Positions 40,247-48,769 of a DNA stretch of 64,000 nucleotides are shown one piece after another. Position 1 is the first letter of the stretch. Each line of letters starts with the position of its first letter. The DNA lies in contig NZ_CP134399.1 of NCBI RefSeq assembly GCF_002968295.1, positions 434,001 to 498,000 on the forward strand. The letters run 5' to 3'. This DNA is from Mycobacterium sp. ITM-2016-00317 (GTDB lineage Bacteria; Actinomycetota; Actinomycetes; Mycobacteriales; Mycobacteriaceae). The notes under the pieces are model-generated. The model made no database searches, was not told the DNA's origin, and saw nothing but the letters and a program-made list of their open reading frames with translations. The translations under genes and the position numbers were made by a program.

Positions 40247-41206
40247 TTACCCGGCGACCTGGTTCACCACGTTGGCGAGGTGGCGCCCGTCACGTAATCG
40301 TTCGCAGTTGTCCACCGCGAACTCGAGGTAACGACGCATGGTGTCGGCGGTGTACCAGGTCACGTGCGGGGTCAGCACCACGTTGGGCAGGGCCAGCAGC
40401 GGGTTGTCCGCAGGCACCGGTTCCACGGCGAACACGTCCAGGCCGGCCGCGGCCAGCGTGCCGCCGTGCAGCGCGTCGACCAGCGCCGCCTCGTCGACGA
40501 TCGGGCCGCGCGAGGTGTTCACCAGCACCGCGTCGTCCTTCATCCGGGCCAGTGCGTCGCGGCCGAGCAGACCTGCGGTGGCGTCGGTGAGCGGAAGGTG
40601 CAGCGAGACGATGTCGCTGTGGGCCAACAGGTCCGGCAGGGTGCGCCAGCCGGGTGTGCCGTCGTCGCGGGTGCTGGTGTGGAGCACCTCGGCGCCCATC
40701 GCCAGCAGGATGTGCTCGACCTGTTTGGCGATGTTGCCGTAGCCGACCAACCCGACGGTGCAGCTCGCGATGTCGCGGACGGTCTCGCCCAGCGACGGAT
40801 CCGACGGCCAACCCCGGCCGGCCCGGGTGGCCCGGTCGAGTTCGGGAAGCCTGCGCAGCGCGGCCAGCATCAGCAGCAGCGTGCCCTCGGCGACCGACGG
40901 CGCGTTCGCCCCCGGCATGTTGGCGACCGCCACGCCGCGGGCCGTCGCGGCGTCGACATCGATGGTGTTGACGCCCGCGCCGAGCTTGTGCACCAGCCGC
41001 AGCCGGGGTGCCTTGGCCAGATCCTCGCCGGACAGCGGGCGCAGCACGTGCCAGATCACCTCGGCTTCGGGCAGCTCCCGGTAGAACGTGTCGTCGTCGT
41101 CCTCGGCGCAGAACCGGACATCCAGCCAACCATCGTGCGAAGCAAGGAATTCGGCGACCTTGCTGTCGGGTCCGGCGGGAACGAAATGCGCCAGCACCCT
41201 CACCAT
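40247..41206 (-). CDS. D-isomer-specific 2-hydroxyacid dehydrogenase
   Basis: A 319-residue NAD-dependent dehydrogenase. Cofactor motif TVGLVGYGNIAKQVEH, substrate loop KLGAGVNTIDVDAATARGVA, catalytic Arg in NTSRGPIVDEAALVDAL, Glu in DVFAVEP and His in VVLTPHVTWYT. It interconverts a 2-oxo acid and a D-2-hydroxyacid. ATG 41206 overlaps the stop of the hydrolase gene by 7 bases, so it is the third gene of the minus-strand TetR-hydrolase-dehydrogenase unit. Confidence 0.88.
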   Translation of the reverse strand: MVRVLAHFVPAGPDSKVAEFLASHDGWLDVRFCAEDDDDTFYRELPEAEVIWHVLRPLSGEDLAKAPRLRLVHKLGAGVNTIDVDAATARGVAVANMPGANAPSVAEGTLLLMLAALRRLPELDRATRAGRGWPSDPSLGETVRDIASCTVGLVGYGNIAKQVEHILLAMGAEVLHTSTRDDGTPGWRTLPDLLAHSDIVSLHLPLTDATAGLLGRDALARMKDDAVLVNTSRGPIVDEAALVDALHGGTLAAAGLDVFAVEPVPADNPLLALPNVVLTPHVTWYTADTMRRYLEFAVDNCERLRDGRHLANVVNQVAG

Positions 41207-42291
41207 CGGCGTGCGATCCACGCGGCGATGGTATCGGCCTTCTCGTCGCGCGCGCCCGGCGTCGTGAAATAGTGGTCGGTGTCGACCGAGCACATCTCCT
41301 TGTCGGCGCTGCCGAGCGCGTCGTGGATCCGCTGGGCGTCGGAGGGGTAGACGCCGGTGTCCTGTTCGGCGTTGATCACCAACGCGGGGCTCGTGATCCG
41401 CGCCAGGTGCGGTTCGGCGCGGGTCTGCGCGTGCCGCAGGCTCCACATGCCGAGCCAGTTGCGCAGCGTGCAGGCGGCCGCGATCCCGCGGGTGGACCGG
41501 TTCGCCTTGGCGGGCACGCCCGCGTAGCACGAGTTGGCGGTCCGCTTGGTCGGTTCCAGGCTGGGATCCACCATGCGTGGGTCGGCCCAGGTGCGCATCA
41601 CTGTGAAGGGACGGTCGGAGAATCCGGCCGCGCGGACCCGGAGCAGCTCGGCCTCGGCCCAGTCGGTGATGGCGTCGTTGCGGGCGATCTGGGCGGCCCG
41701 GTACCGCGCGACAAAGTCCGGGCTGTACGGCGGACCGTTCCGGTCGTTGAACAGGTCGAGATCGGAATCGGTTGCGACCGCGTCGTTCTCGTCGACGACG
41801 GATGCGTCCATCCACGCGGTCAGCACGTCCGGGCGGCCGGGGTGGGCGGCGCTGGCGACGTAGCCGTCGGCCGGTGGCAGGTCGTCGAGTCCGACGGCGT
41901 TGGCCTGATAGGCCGCCATCAACGACCCGCCGCCGGAATTGCCGAGCAGGATCACGGTTTCCACACCCTGGACCTCGCGTAGCCAGCGCACGCCGACGCC
42001 GATGTCGACCAGCGCGTGGTCGAGCAGGAAGCTGCTCTCGAATCCCCGGAACCGGGTGTTCCAGCCCAGGAAGCCGATTCCCCGGGCGGCCATGTAGTCG
42101 GCGAGATAATGCTCTGAGAAGTCGATCTGGTAGTGCGTGGCGATCATCGCCACCTTCGGGGTGTGACCGGCGGCGCGGTGGTAGAGCCCCTGACACGGGT
42201 GCCCGCCCCCGGCCCGCCGTGCGGTCGGCGAGTCGAGGCCGATGAATTCCCGGGTGACGCCGGGTGTCTGGGTGTCGGCTGGCTGGCTCAT
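41200..42291 (-). CDS. Alpha/beta hydrolase (Rv0272c-like)
   Basis: A 363-residue protein of the alpha/beta-hydrolase superfamily. The nucleophile elbow appears as ILLGNSGGGSLMAAYQ (GNSGGG, Ser nucleophile); later PALVINAEQDTGVYPSDAQR and DTDHYFTTPG hold candidate acid and His residues. No signal peptide. ATG 42291 overlaps the TetR stop by 4 bases, so it is co-expressed with that regulator. Ester or lactone hydrolysis is likely; substrate unknown. The position matches Rv0272c. Confidence 0.82.
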   Translation of the reverse strand: MSQPADTQTPGVTREFIGLDSPTARRAGGGHPCQGLYHRAAGHTPKVAMIATHYQIDFSEHYLADYMAARGIGFLGWNTRFRGFESSFLLDHALVDIGVGVRWLREVQGVETVILLGNSGGGSLMAAYQANAVGLDDLPPADGYVASAAHPGRPDVLTAWMDASVVDENDAVATDSDLDLFNDRNGPPYSPDFVARYRAAQIARNDAITDWAEAELLRVRAAGFSDRPFTVMRTWADPRMVDPSLEPTKRTANSCYAGVPAKANRSTRGIAAACTLRNWLGMWSLRHAQTRAEPHLARITSPALVINAEQDTGVYPSDAQRIHDALGSADKEMCSVDTDHYFTTPGARDEKADTIAAWIARRW

Positions 42292-42920
42292 GGCGTGCGC
42301 GTCTCCGGGTGGTAGATGGTGCGGTAGAAGATGTCTGCCAGCGTCTTCACGCAGGCCGCGTCGTCGGCCTCGTTGCCGCCGTTGACGCCCGAGAGCTGTT
42401 GGTAGCAGAACTGGTTGAGCATCGAGACCAGCGCCACCGCGATCAGCCGGGGATCGTCGCCCTGGCAGAAGCCCTGCCGCTGCGCGTCTTTCACCATCGA
42501 GGTGACCAATGCGATCGGCAGCGAGCAGATCTCGTTCCAGTATCCGGCGAAGTCGTCGCTGACCATGGCCAACTGGCTGACCGCGATGATCTCGGCCAGC
42601 CGGTGGCGGTAGGTGTCCCAGTGGGCGGCCGCGGCCCGGTGGCAGAGCTCGTGGTCGGTCACGTCCGGCCGCGCGGCGGCCAGTGCGCGGGTGCGGGCTT
42701 CGTCGCGGAAGCGCACCGCCCACTCCCGGACCATCGCCTCCTTGGAGTCGTAATAGTTGTAGAACGACGCGGTGGAGCGGCCGGCCTCGCCGGCGATGTC
42801 GGCGATCGTGGTGGCCAGGATGCCCTTGCGTGCGACGACCGCACGCGCGGCCGCGTCGATCGCGGCCTGGGTCTGGCGTCCGCGCACCGTCGGAAGTTCC
42901 TCCCGGGGACTGACGCTCAC
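42288..42920 (-). CDS. TetR-family regulator (Rv0273c-like)
   Basis: A 210-residue regulator with a clear HTH (TTIADIAGEAGRSTASFYNYY then DSKEAMV) and a helical ligand domain. GTG 42920 with AGGAG upstream is preferred over the farther ATG at 43004. It is divergent from the VOC gene, and a 10-base inverted repeat lies in between, the usual autoregulated TetR layout. It heads a unit with the hydrolase and the 2-hydroxyacid dehydrogenase, whose substrates may include its ligand. Confidence 0.87.
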   Translation of the reverse strand: MSVSPREELPTVRGRQTQAAIDAAARAVVARKGILATTIADIAGEAGRSTASFYNYYDSKEAMVREWAVRFRDEARTRALAAARPDVTDHELCHRAAAAHWDTYRHRLAEIIAVSQLAMVSDDFAGYWNEICSLPIALVTSMVKDAQRQGFCQGDDPRLIAVALVSMLNQFCYQQLSGVNGGNEADDAACVKTLADIFYRTIYHPETRTP

Positions 42921-42952
42921 TCGCGTTTCGCTCCTGTTCGCCGTTGATCTGG

Positions 42953-42978
42953 AACTGAATCTGATGTTAGATTCAGTT
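42953..42978. promoter_or_regulatory. TetR operator, perfect 10-base inverted repeat
   Basis: Arms AACTGAATCT (42953-42962) and AGATTCAGTT (42969-42978) are exactly complementary with a 6-base spacer. The AT-rich site stands out in GC-rich DNA, 33 bases upstream of the TetR GTG and 55 bases upstream of the VOC GTG. It is the obvious binding site for the adjacent TetR protein, controlling both directions. Confidence 0.8.
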
Positions 42979-43033
42979 TCGCACCCCGCGCGCCGAAATC
43001 GCACCCGCTCGGCGATACCAGGAAGGCGCGATC

Positions 43034-43609
43034 GTGATCAAGCCGGACAACACGAACACCGAGTTCGCACTCGGCGGTATCAACCATGTGGCCCTGGTGT
43101 GCTCGGACATGCGCAAGACCGTCGACTTCTACAGCGGTGTGCTCGGGATGCCGTTGGTCAAGTCGCTGGATCTGCCCGGCGGCATGGGTCAGCACTTCTT
43201 CTTCGACGCCGGCAACGGCGACTGCGTCGCGTTCTTCTGGTTCGCCGACGCGCCGGACCGGGTGCCGGGCATCTCCTCGCCCGAGGCCATCCCGGGTATC
43301 GGTGACATCGTCAGCGCCGTGAGCACGATGAACCACCTGGCGTTCCACGTGCCTGCCGAGAAGTTCGACGAATACCGCCGCAGGCTCAAGGACAAAGGGG
43401 TCCGCGTGGGCCCGGTCCTCAACCACGACGAGAGTGACATGCAGGTCTCGGCGACCCTGCATCCCGGGGTGTACGTGCGGTCCTTCTACTTCCTCGACCC
43501 CGACGGGATCACCCTCGAGTTCGCCTGTTGGACCAAGGAATTCGGCGAATCCGACACGACGACGGTGCCCAAGACCGCCGCCGACCGGCGGGTACCGGTC
43601 TCGGGTTAG
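43034..43609 (+). CDS. VOC-family dioxygenase/glyoxalase-like protein (Rv0274-like)
   Basis: A 191-residue vicinal-oxygen-chelate protein. The first metal His is in GGINHVALVCSDMRKTVDFY, the second module begins NHLAFHVPAEKFDEYRRRL, and a Glu in PDGITLEFACW completes the metal site. GTG 43034 has AGGAAGG upstream. It is divergently paired with the TetR gene and the 42953 operator. Reaction unknown: ring-cleavage dioxygenase, isomerase or resistance protein are all possible. Confidence 0.85.
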   Translation: MIKPDNTNTEFALGGINHVALVCSDMRKTVDFYSGVLGMPLVKSLDLPGGMGQHFFFDAGNGDCVAFFWFADAPDRVPGISSPEAIPGIGDIVSAVSTMNHLAFHVPAEKFDEYRRRLKDKGVRVGPVLNHDESDMQVSATLHPGVYVRSFYFLDPDGITLEFACWTKEFGESDTTTVPKTAADRRVPVSG

Positions 43610-44227
43610 TCGCGGTACAGCGCGGGATCGCCGAGCCGGTCCAGTAGCGCGCCGAGTTGGCCCGCCAGTTCGGCCGGGGTGAAGTCGAGGTCGCCGGCCA
43701 GCCAGGCGCTCAGCGTCTGCGCCACCCCGCCGACCGCGAAGTGGGCCGCGGCCCTGATCCGTTCGTTCTGCTCCAGTTGCAGCCTGGTCCCCGCGTGCTG
43801 GCCGGACAGCAGCGCGAACAACGCGCCGGACTCCGCCCGCTTGCGCACTACCACCGGGTTGTCCAGCCGTGCACTGAACAGCAGCCAGGCCCACCCGGAC
43901 GTCGTCGGAGATGGTGCGCACGATGTTGGCCATGCCCTGACGGCTCTGTTCGCGTACCGGAGCGGCCGCGACGGCGGCCTGCGTGGTGGCCGCGATGTCG
44001 GCGACCACCCAGTCGAACACGGCGCCGACGAACGCGTCCTTGTCGGTGAAGCTCTCGTAGAAGTAGCGCGCCGCCAGACCGGCCTGTGCGCAGATCGCGC
44101 GGACCGTCAGATCGGGCGGCGCCGACCGGCCGCCCAGCAGGTCCAGTCCGGCCTCCAGGAACCGGCGCCTGCGCTCGGCGACCCGCTGCGGGGCCTGCAC
44201 GCCGCGGTACGGGCGAACCTGGGCCAT
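43606..44227 (-). CDS. TetR-family regulator (Rv0275c-like), frame broken
   Basis: The 5' part from ATG 44227 encodes a TetR HTH (LTVRAICAQAGLAARYFYESF then TDKDAFVG); the 3' part from about 43880 to the stop at 43606 encodes its ligand domain (VVVRKRAESGALFALLSGQH and SAWLAGDLDFTPAELAGQLG) in another frame. The break is near 43881-43893. Because GTGGGCCTGG is followed directly by CTGCTG, loss of one 5-base CCTGG repeat unit explains it; restoring it gives VGLAWLLFSARLDNP. Divergent from the DUF2236 gene. Confidence 0.75.
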
Positions 44228-44237
44228 GGCGACCATC

Positions 44238-44267
44238 TTGACACCCCCAGCGGCGACGCGGCAATAT
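44238..44267 (+). promoter_or_regulatory. Possible SigA-type promoter for the DUF2236 gene
   Basis: TTGACA at 44238-44243, then an 18-base spacer and CAATAT at 44262-44267. The -35 is consensus, the -10 weak (3 of 6). Transcription would start near 44274, leaving a leader of about 48 bases before GTG 44322. The site also overlaps the region from which the divergent TetR gene is expressed. Confidence 0.4.
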
Positions 44268-44321
44268 CTGGAAACTGGCGTTCGCACATTTGCGTCCGGC
44301 GCCGCCGAGAGGAGTGTTCCC

Positions 44322-45224
44322 GTGACCCTGGACGAATCGGTCGGCGCGCAGGTGCCGGTGGTCGAACGCCCGGTGAACCTCTCGACGGGCCCGGTGGGCC
44401 ACGGCGGCCGCGCGGCCCGCGTCGACGGCGTGCTCGGCCTGGGGCTGCTGGCCGGGCCGGCGAACGTGATCATGCAGCTCGCCCGCCCGGGGGTCGGCTA
44501 CGGCGTGGCGGAGAGCCGGGTGGAGAGCGGCCGGATCGACCGCCACCCGGTCAAGCGGGCCCGCACCACCTTCACCTACCTCGCGGTGTCCACCAGCGGC
44601 ACGGCCGAGCAACAGGCCGCCTTCCGGCGCGCGGTCAATGGGGCGCACGCGCAGGTGTTCTCCACCGACGAGAGCCCGGTGAAGTACCACGCCTTCGACA
44701 AGGAACTGCAGTTGTGGGTCGGTGCGTGCCTCTACAAGGGCGTGCTCGACGTACACCGGTTGTTCGACGGTGAACTCGATGATGAGGCCGCCGACCGGCT
44801 GTACCTGAAGGGCCGGGCGCTGGCGACGATGCTGCAGGTGCCCGAGGACATGTGGCCCGCGGACCGGGCCGCGTTCGACCGGTACTGGCAGAAGTCCCTC
44901 GACGAGGTGCACATCGACGACACCGTGCGGGAGTTCCTGCTGCCGATCGCGGCGACCCGGCTGCGCGGGCTGACGCTGCCCGGTCCACTGCAGCGGCAGG
45001 CCGAGAAGATGGCGCTGCTGATCACCACCGGCTTCCTGCCGCAGCGCTTCCGCGACGAGATGCGGCTGCCGTGGGACGCACAGCGGCAACGCCGGTTCGA
45101 CCGGCTGATGACCACGCTGGGCGCGGTCAACCGGGTCTCGCCCAGGATCGTGCGGGAATTTCCGTTCAACGTCCTGCTCAGGGACCTCGACTGGCGGATC
45201 CGGACTGGGCGTCCGCTGGTCTGA
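44322..45224 (+). CDS. DUF2236/MpaB-like oxygenase family protein (Rv0276-like)
   Basis: A 300-residue protein of the DUF2236 (oxygenase MpaB) family, haem-associated in characterised members. Family pieces: GLGLLAGPANVIMQLARPGV, ARTTFTYLAVSTSGTAEQQA, HAQVFSTDESPVKYHAFDKE and LQLWVGACLYKGVLD. GTG 44322 with AGAGGAG six bases upstream is preferred over ATG 44226, which would overlap the divergent TetR start. It lies just upstream of ESX-3 but has no known link to it. Confidence 0.82.
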   Translation: MTLDESVGAQVPVVERPVNLSTGPVGHGGRAARVDGVLGLGLLAGPANVIMQLARPGVGYGVAESRVESGRIDRHPVKRARTTFTYLAVSTSGTAEQQAAFRRAVNGAHAQVFSTDESPVKYHAFDKELQLWVGACLYKGVLDVHRLFDGELDDEAADRLYLKGRALATMLQVPEDMWPADRAAFDRYWQKSLDEVHIDDTVREFLLPIAATRLRGLTLPGPLQRQAEKMALLITTGFLPQRFRDEMRLPWDAQRQRRFDRLMTTLGAVNRVSPRIVREFPFNVLLRDLDWRIRTGRPLV

Positions 45225-45290
45225 TCTCAGCGGTGGCCCGGCTCCCGTTCCCGCCCTGCCCCGTGCGTCTCGACACTTAGGCCATGCAAT

Positions 45291-45311
45291 GCTAACTTCA
45301 GCAAAGTTAGC
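45291..45311. repeat. 8-base inverted repeat in the ESX-3 promoter region
   Basis: GCTAACTT (45291-45298) and AAGTTAGC (45304-45311) are exact reverse complements with a 5-base spacer. The right arm overlaps the iron box. It may be a second regulator site (metal-responsive) or part of an extended IdeR-binding region; the Zur consensus is not obviously matched. Confidence 0.6.
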
Positions 45312-45325
45312 TTAGCCATACATAA
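45307..45325 (+). promoter_or_regulatory. IdeR iron box upstream of eccA3
   Basis: TTAGCTTAGCCATACATAA agrees with the 19-base IdeR consensus TTAGGTTAGSCTAACCTAA at 15 positions. It ends 14 bases before the eccA3 ATG. ESX-3 is repressed by IdeR under iron sufficiency in other mycobacteria, so the site fits. A weaker match, TTAGGCCATGCAATGCTAA, lies just upstream at about 45278-45296. Confidence 0.75.
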
Positions 45326-45339
45326 GTCGTCGCAAGGAG

Positions 45340-47238
45340 ATGCGGGGGTCGGGGTCCGGTGGTGCCGGGGTCCGGCACCGCGAAAAGCTCATGGATTTTG
45401 GGAGTGACACGATCGCGGCGTCGGCCGGACCGCCCCGCGTCGATCCGGATGTGGTCAGCCGGTTCGCCACCTGCTGCCGCGCGCTGGGGTTGTCCGTGCA
45501 CGACCGGCGGCGACCCGCGGACCAGGCAGCGGCCAGGAACGGCTTCGCGGCGCTGACGCGCATCGCGCACGACCAGTGCGACGCATGGGCCGGGCTCGCC
45601 GCCGCCGGTGACGACTCCCCGCATGTCATCGAGGCGGTGTGGCAGACGTCGGCGACGGCCGGAGCCCTCCAGCGCGCGATCCAGCTCGAGCCGGGTGCGC
45701 TCGGATTCGGCTACGGCAGCGGGCTGTACCTGCGGTTCCGCGCGGCCACCCGCGACGACTTCGCCCTGGCCTACGCCGTGCGCCTCTGCGACGCCGACCG
45801 GTACGAGGAGGCTGACGAACTCGTCGGTCGGCTTCTCGAACGGCGGCCCGACTGGCTGGAGGCACGGTGGGTGCGCGCGGTGCTGCACCACCGGGCGGGC
45901 CGGTGGTCCGACGTGGTGCGGATGCTGACCCCGCTGGTGGCCGACCCGGCCCTGGACGACACCACCGCGCACGCCGCCCGGGTCGCGCTCGGCACCGCGC
46001 TGGCCCGGCTGGGGATGTTCGCCCCCGCACTGTCACACCTGGAGCGGCCCGAAGGCCCCGTCGCCGTCGCGGCGGTGGACGGCGCGCTGATCAAGGCGTT
46101 GTCGCTGCGCGCCCAGGGCGAGGACGACGAGGCCCACGAGCTGCTCCAGGAGCTCTACGCGGCCAACCCGGAGAATGCGCAGATCGAAGAGGCGTTGTCG
46201 GACAATACCTTCGGCATCCCGACCACCAGCGCTGCCCGCATCGAGGCGCGCAGCAACCCGTGGGACCCGGCGACCGAGCCCGGCGAAGCCGACTTCGTCG
46301 ACCCGGGCGCCAAGGACCGCAAGGCGCACCTGCTGATCGAGGCCGAGGCCGAACTGGCCGAGTTCATCGGCCTCGACGAGGTCAAGTACCAGGTGGCCCG
46401 CCTGAAAAGCTCTGTGGCGATGTCGATCCGGCGTCAGGAGCGCGGTCTGGCCGTCGCCCAGCGCACCAACCATCTGGTCTTCGCGGGCCCGCCCGGCACC
46501 GGCAAGACCACGATCGCCCGCGTAGTCGCCAAGATCTACTGCGGGCTCGGCCTTTTGAAGAAGGAGACGGTGCGCGAGGTGCACCGCGCCGACCTGATCG
46601 GCCAGCACATCGGCGAGACCGAGGCCAAGACGAACGCGATCATCGACAGCGCACTCGACGGGGTGCTGTTCCTCGACGAGGCCTACGCGCTGGTCTCCAC
46701 CGGCGCCAAGAACGATTTCGGGTTGGTGGCCATCGACACGCTGCTGGCCCGGATGGAGAACGACCGTGACCGGCTGGTCGTCATCGTCGCCGGGTACCGC
46801 AAGGACCTCGACACGTTCCTCGACAGCAACGAGGGTCTGCGGTCCCGATTCACCAGAAGCATCGACTTCCCGTCGTACTCAGGCAAGGAGCTCGTCGAGA
46901 TCGCCACACGCATGGCCGAGAAGCGGGACTCCCGCTTCGAAGACGCCGCCCGCGCAGACATGGAGCGGTTGTTCGAATACCTGGCGCAGGCCACCACCCC
47001 CGACGCCAACGGGGTGGACCGGCGCAGCCTCGACATCGCGGGTAACGGCCGCTTCGTGCGTAACCTCGTCGAACGTTCCGAGGAGGAGCGCGAATACCGG
47101 CTCGACCACTCGGACTCGGACGACTTCACCGACGACGAGCTGATGACGATCACCGCCACCGACGTGGCCCACTCGGCCGGTCCGCTGCTGCGCGGCCTCG
47201 GCCTGTCCATGCCGCAACAACTTCCGGAACAGCAGTGA
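45340..47238 (+). CDS. eccA3: ESX-3 AAA+ ATPase EccA3
   Basis: A 632-residue CbxX/CfxQ-type AAA+ ATPase with an N-terminal TPR-like region (1-280) and a C-terminal ATPase: Walker A GPPGTGKTT at about 383-391, Walker B GVLFLDEAYALV, and an arginine-finger region RSRFTRSIDFPSY. It is the cytosolic ATPase that acts on secreted PE/PPE-EspG complexes. ATG 45340 lies directly after AAGGAG with no spacing, but its Gly-rich N-terminus aligns with the M. tuberculosis protein; ATG 45391 is the alternative start. First gene of the ESX-3 operon. Confidence 0.95.
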   Translation: MRGSGSGGAGVRHREKLMDFGSDTIAASAGPPRVDPDVVSRFATCCRALGLSVHDRRRPADQAAARNGFAALTRIAHDQCDAWAGLAAAGDDSPHVIEAVWQTSATAGALQRAIQLEPGALGFGYGSGLYLRFRAATRDDFALAYAVRLCDADRYEEADELVGRLLERRPDWLEARWVRAVLHHRAGRWSDVVRMLTPLVADPALDDTTAHAARVALGTALARLGMFAPALSHLERPEGPVAVAAVDGALIKALSLRAQGEDDEAHELLQELYAANPENAQIEEALSDNTFGIPTTSAARIEARSNPWDPATEPGEADFVDPGAKDRKAHLLIEAEAELAEFIGLDEVKYQVARLKSSVAMSIRRQERGLAVAQRTNHLVFAGPPGTGKTTIARVVAKIYCGLGLLKKETVREVHRADLIGQHIGETEAKTNAIIDSALDGVLFLDEAYALVSTGAKNDFGLVAIDTLLARMENDRDRLVVIVAGYRKDLDTFLDSNEGLRSRFTRSIDFPSYSGKELVEIATRMAEKRDSRFEDAARADMERLFEYLAQATTPDANGVDRRSLDIAGNGRFVRNLVERSEEEREYRLDHSDSDDFTDDELMTITATDVAHSAGPLLRGLGLSMPQQLPEQQ

Positions 47239-48769
47239 GCACCCCCGAGGAAGAGCGGCGGTCGTTCACCTCCCGCACGCCGACCAACGAGAACCCGCAG
47301 CGGGTCACCTACCGCCGCGGATTCGTCACCCGTCACCAGGTCACCGGTTGGCGATTCGTGATGCGCCGCATCGCTTCCGGGGTCGCCCTGCACGACACCC
47401 GGATGCTGGTCGACCCGCTGCGCACCCAGTCGCGCTCGGTGCTCGTCGGCGCACTGGTCCTGGTCACCGGATTGATCGGCTGCTTCCTGTTCTCGTTGAT
47501 CCGGCCCTCCGGGTCCGCGGGCACCGACGCCGTGCTCGCCGACCGCGACACCGCGGCGCTCTATGTCAGGCTGGGGGAGCAGCTGCACCCGGTGCTGAAC
47601 CTCGCCTCGGCCCGCCTGATCACCGGTCGGCCCGACAACCCGGCGATGGTCAAGAGCAGCGAGCTCGACCAGTTCCCCCGCGGGAACCTGATCGGCATCC
47701 CCGGCGCGCCGGAACGCATGGTGGCCAACACGACCCGCGACGCGTACTGGACGGTGTGCGACGCGGCGACGGGTTCGACCACCGGTGTCACCGTGATCGC
47801 CGGTCCGCCCGTCGACGGCGGCGAGCGTGCCACCGTCCTGCCGGCCGGGCACGCGGTGCTCGCCGAGAACGGTGGCCGGACCTGGCTGCTGTGGGACGGC
47901 AGGCGCAGCCCGATCGATCTGGCCGACCGCGCGGTCACCGATGCCCTCGGTATCGGCGTGGATGTCGCTGCGCCGCAACCCATCGCGGATGGCCTGTTCA
48001 ACGCGATCCCCGAGGCGCCGCCGCTGGTCACGCCGGCCGTCGCCGGCGCCGGGATGCCGTCGGAGGCACCGCTGCCCGAACCGCTTCCGGTCGGTGCCGT
48101 CGTCGTCGCGTACGACGCGGACAACGCGATCCGCCATTACGTCGTGCTCGCCGACGGTCTGCAGCCGGTCACGCCGGTGGTGGCCGCGGTGCTGCGCAAC
48201 TCGAACTCCTACGGTCTGGCGCAGCCGCCGAGGCTGGACGCCGATGTGGTGGCCAGGATCCCGGAGGCGACCGGCGTCGACACCGCGGTCTACCCGCCGG
48301 AACGGGTCACCCTCGTCGACCTCGCGGCCGATCCGGTCGTCTGCGCCGAATGGGCCAAACCCGAAGGCGCACAGGATAGTTCCCTGACTCTGCGGTCCGG
48401 CGCGGTGTTGCCGGTCGCCGACGGCGTGCGCACAGTCGAGCTGGTCAGCTCCGGCGCGCCCGGCGGGCCGACCGGGTCGCGCTGCCGCCGGGCACCGGCT
48501 GGTTCGTCGACAGCGGCGGCTCGCTGTTCTGGGTCGGAGACACCGGCGTTCGCTACGGCATCGAGACGAACGCCGGCGCCGACGGCGCCGACACCGTGGC
48601 CGCGCTCGGCCTCACCACCGCGCCGTTGCCCATCCCGTGGTCGGTGCTGTCCCAGTTCGCCGCGGGCCCGACGCTGTCGCGGACCGACGCACTGCTGGCT
48701 CACGATTCATTGGCGCCCGCGCCCGCACCCGCCCGGTTGCAGACCACCCCTCTGTTGGAGAAACCATGA
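47235..48769 (+). CDS. eccB3: ESX-3 membrane ATPase EccB3 (frame broken)
   Basis: Bitopic core component of the ESX-3 membrane complex, about 511 residues when repaired. N-terminal cytosolic tail ([19 protein letters not shown]), one transmembrane helix at about 68-90, then a large periplasmic repeat domain. The frame is lost at about 48461-48473; restoring one base gives [20 protein letters not shown] and a stop at 48767-48769 that overlaps the eccC3 ATG (ATGA). GTG 47235 overlaps the eccA3 stop. The clean overlap at both ends suggests a sequence error. Confidence 0.88.

Noticed and set aside
45291..45311. Zur-binding site upstream of ESX-3
   Set aside because: The inverted repeat is present but does not resemble the mycobacterial Zur consensus as I know it; reported only as a repeat.
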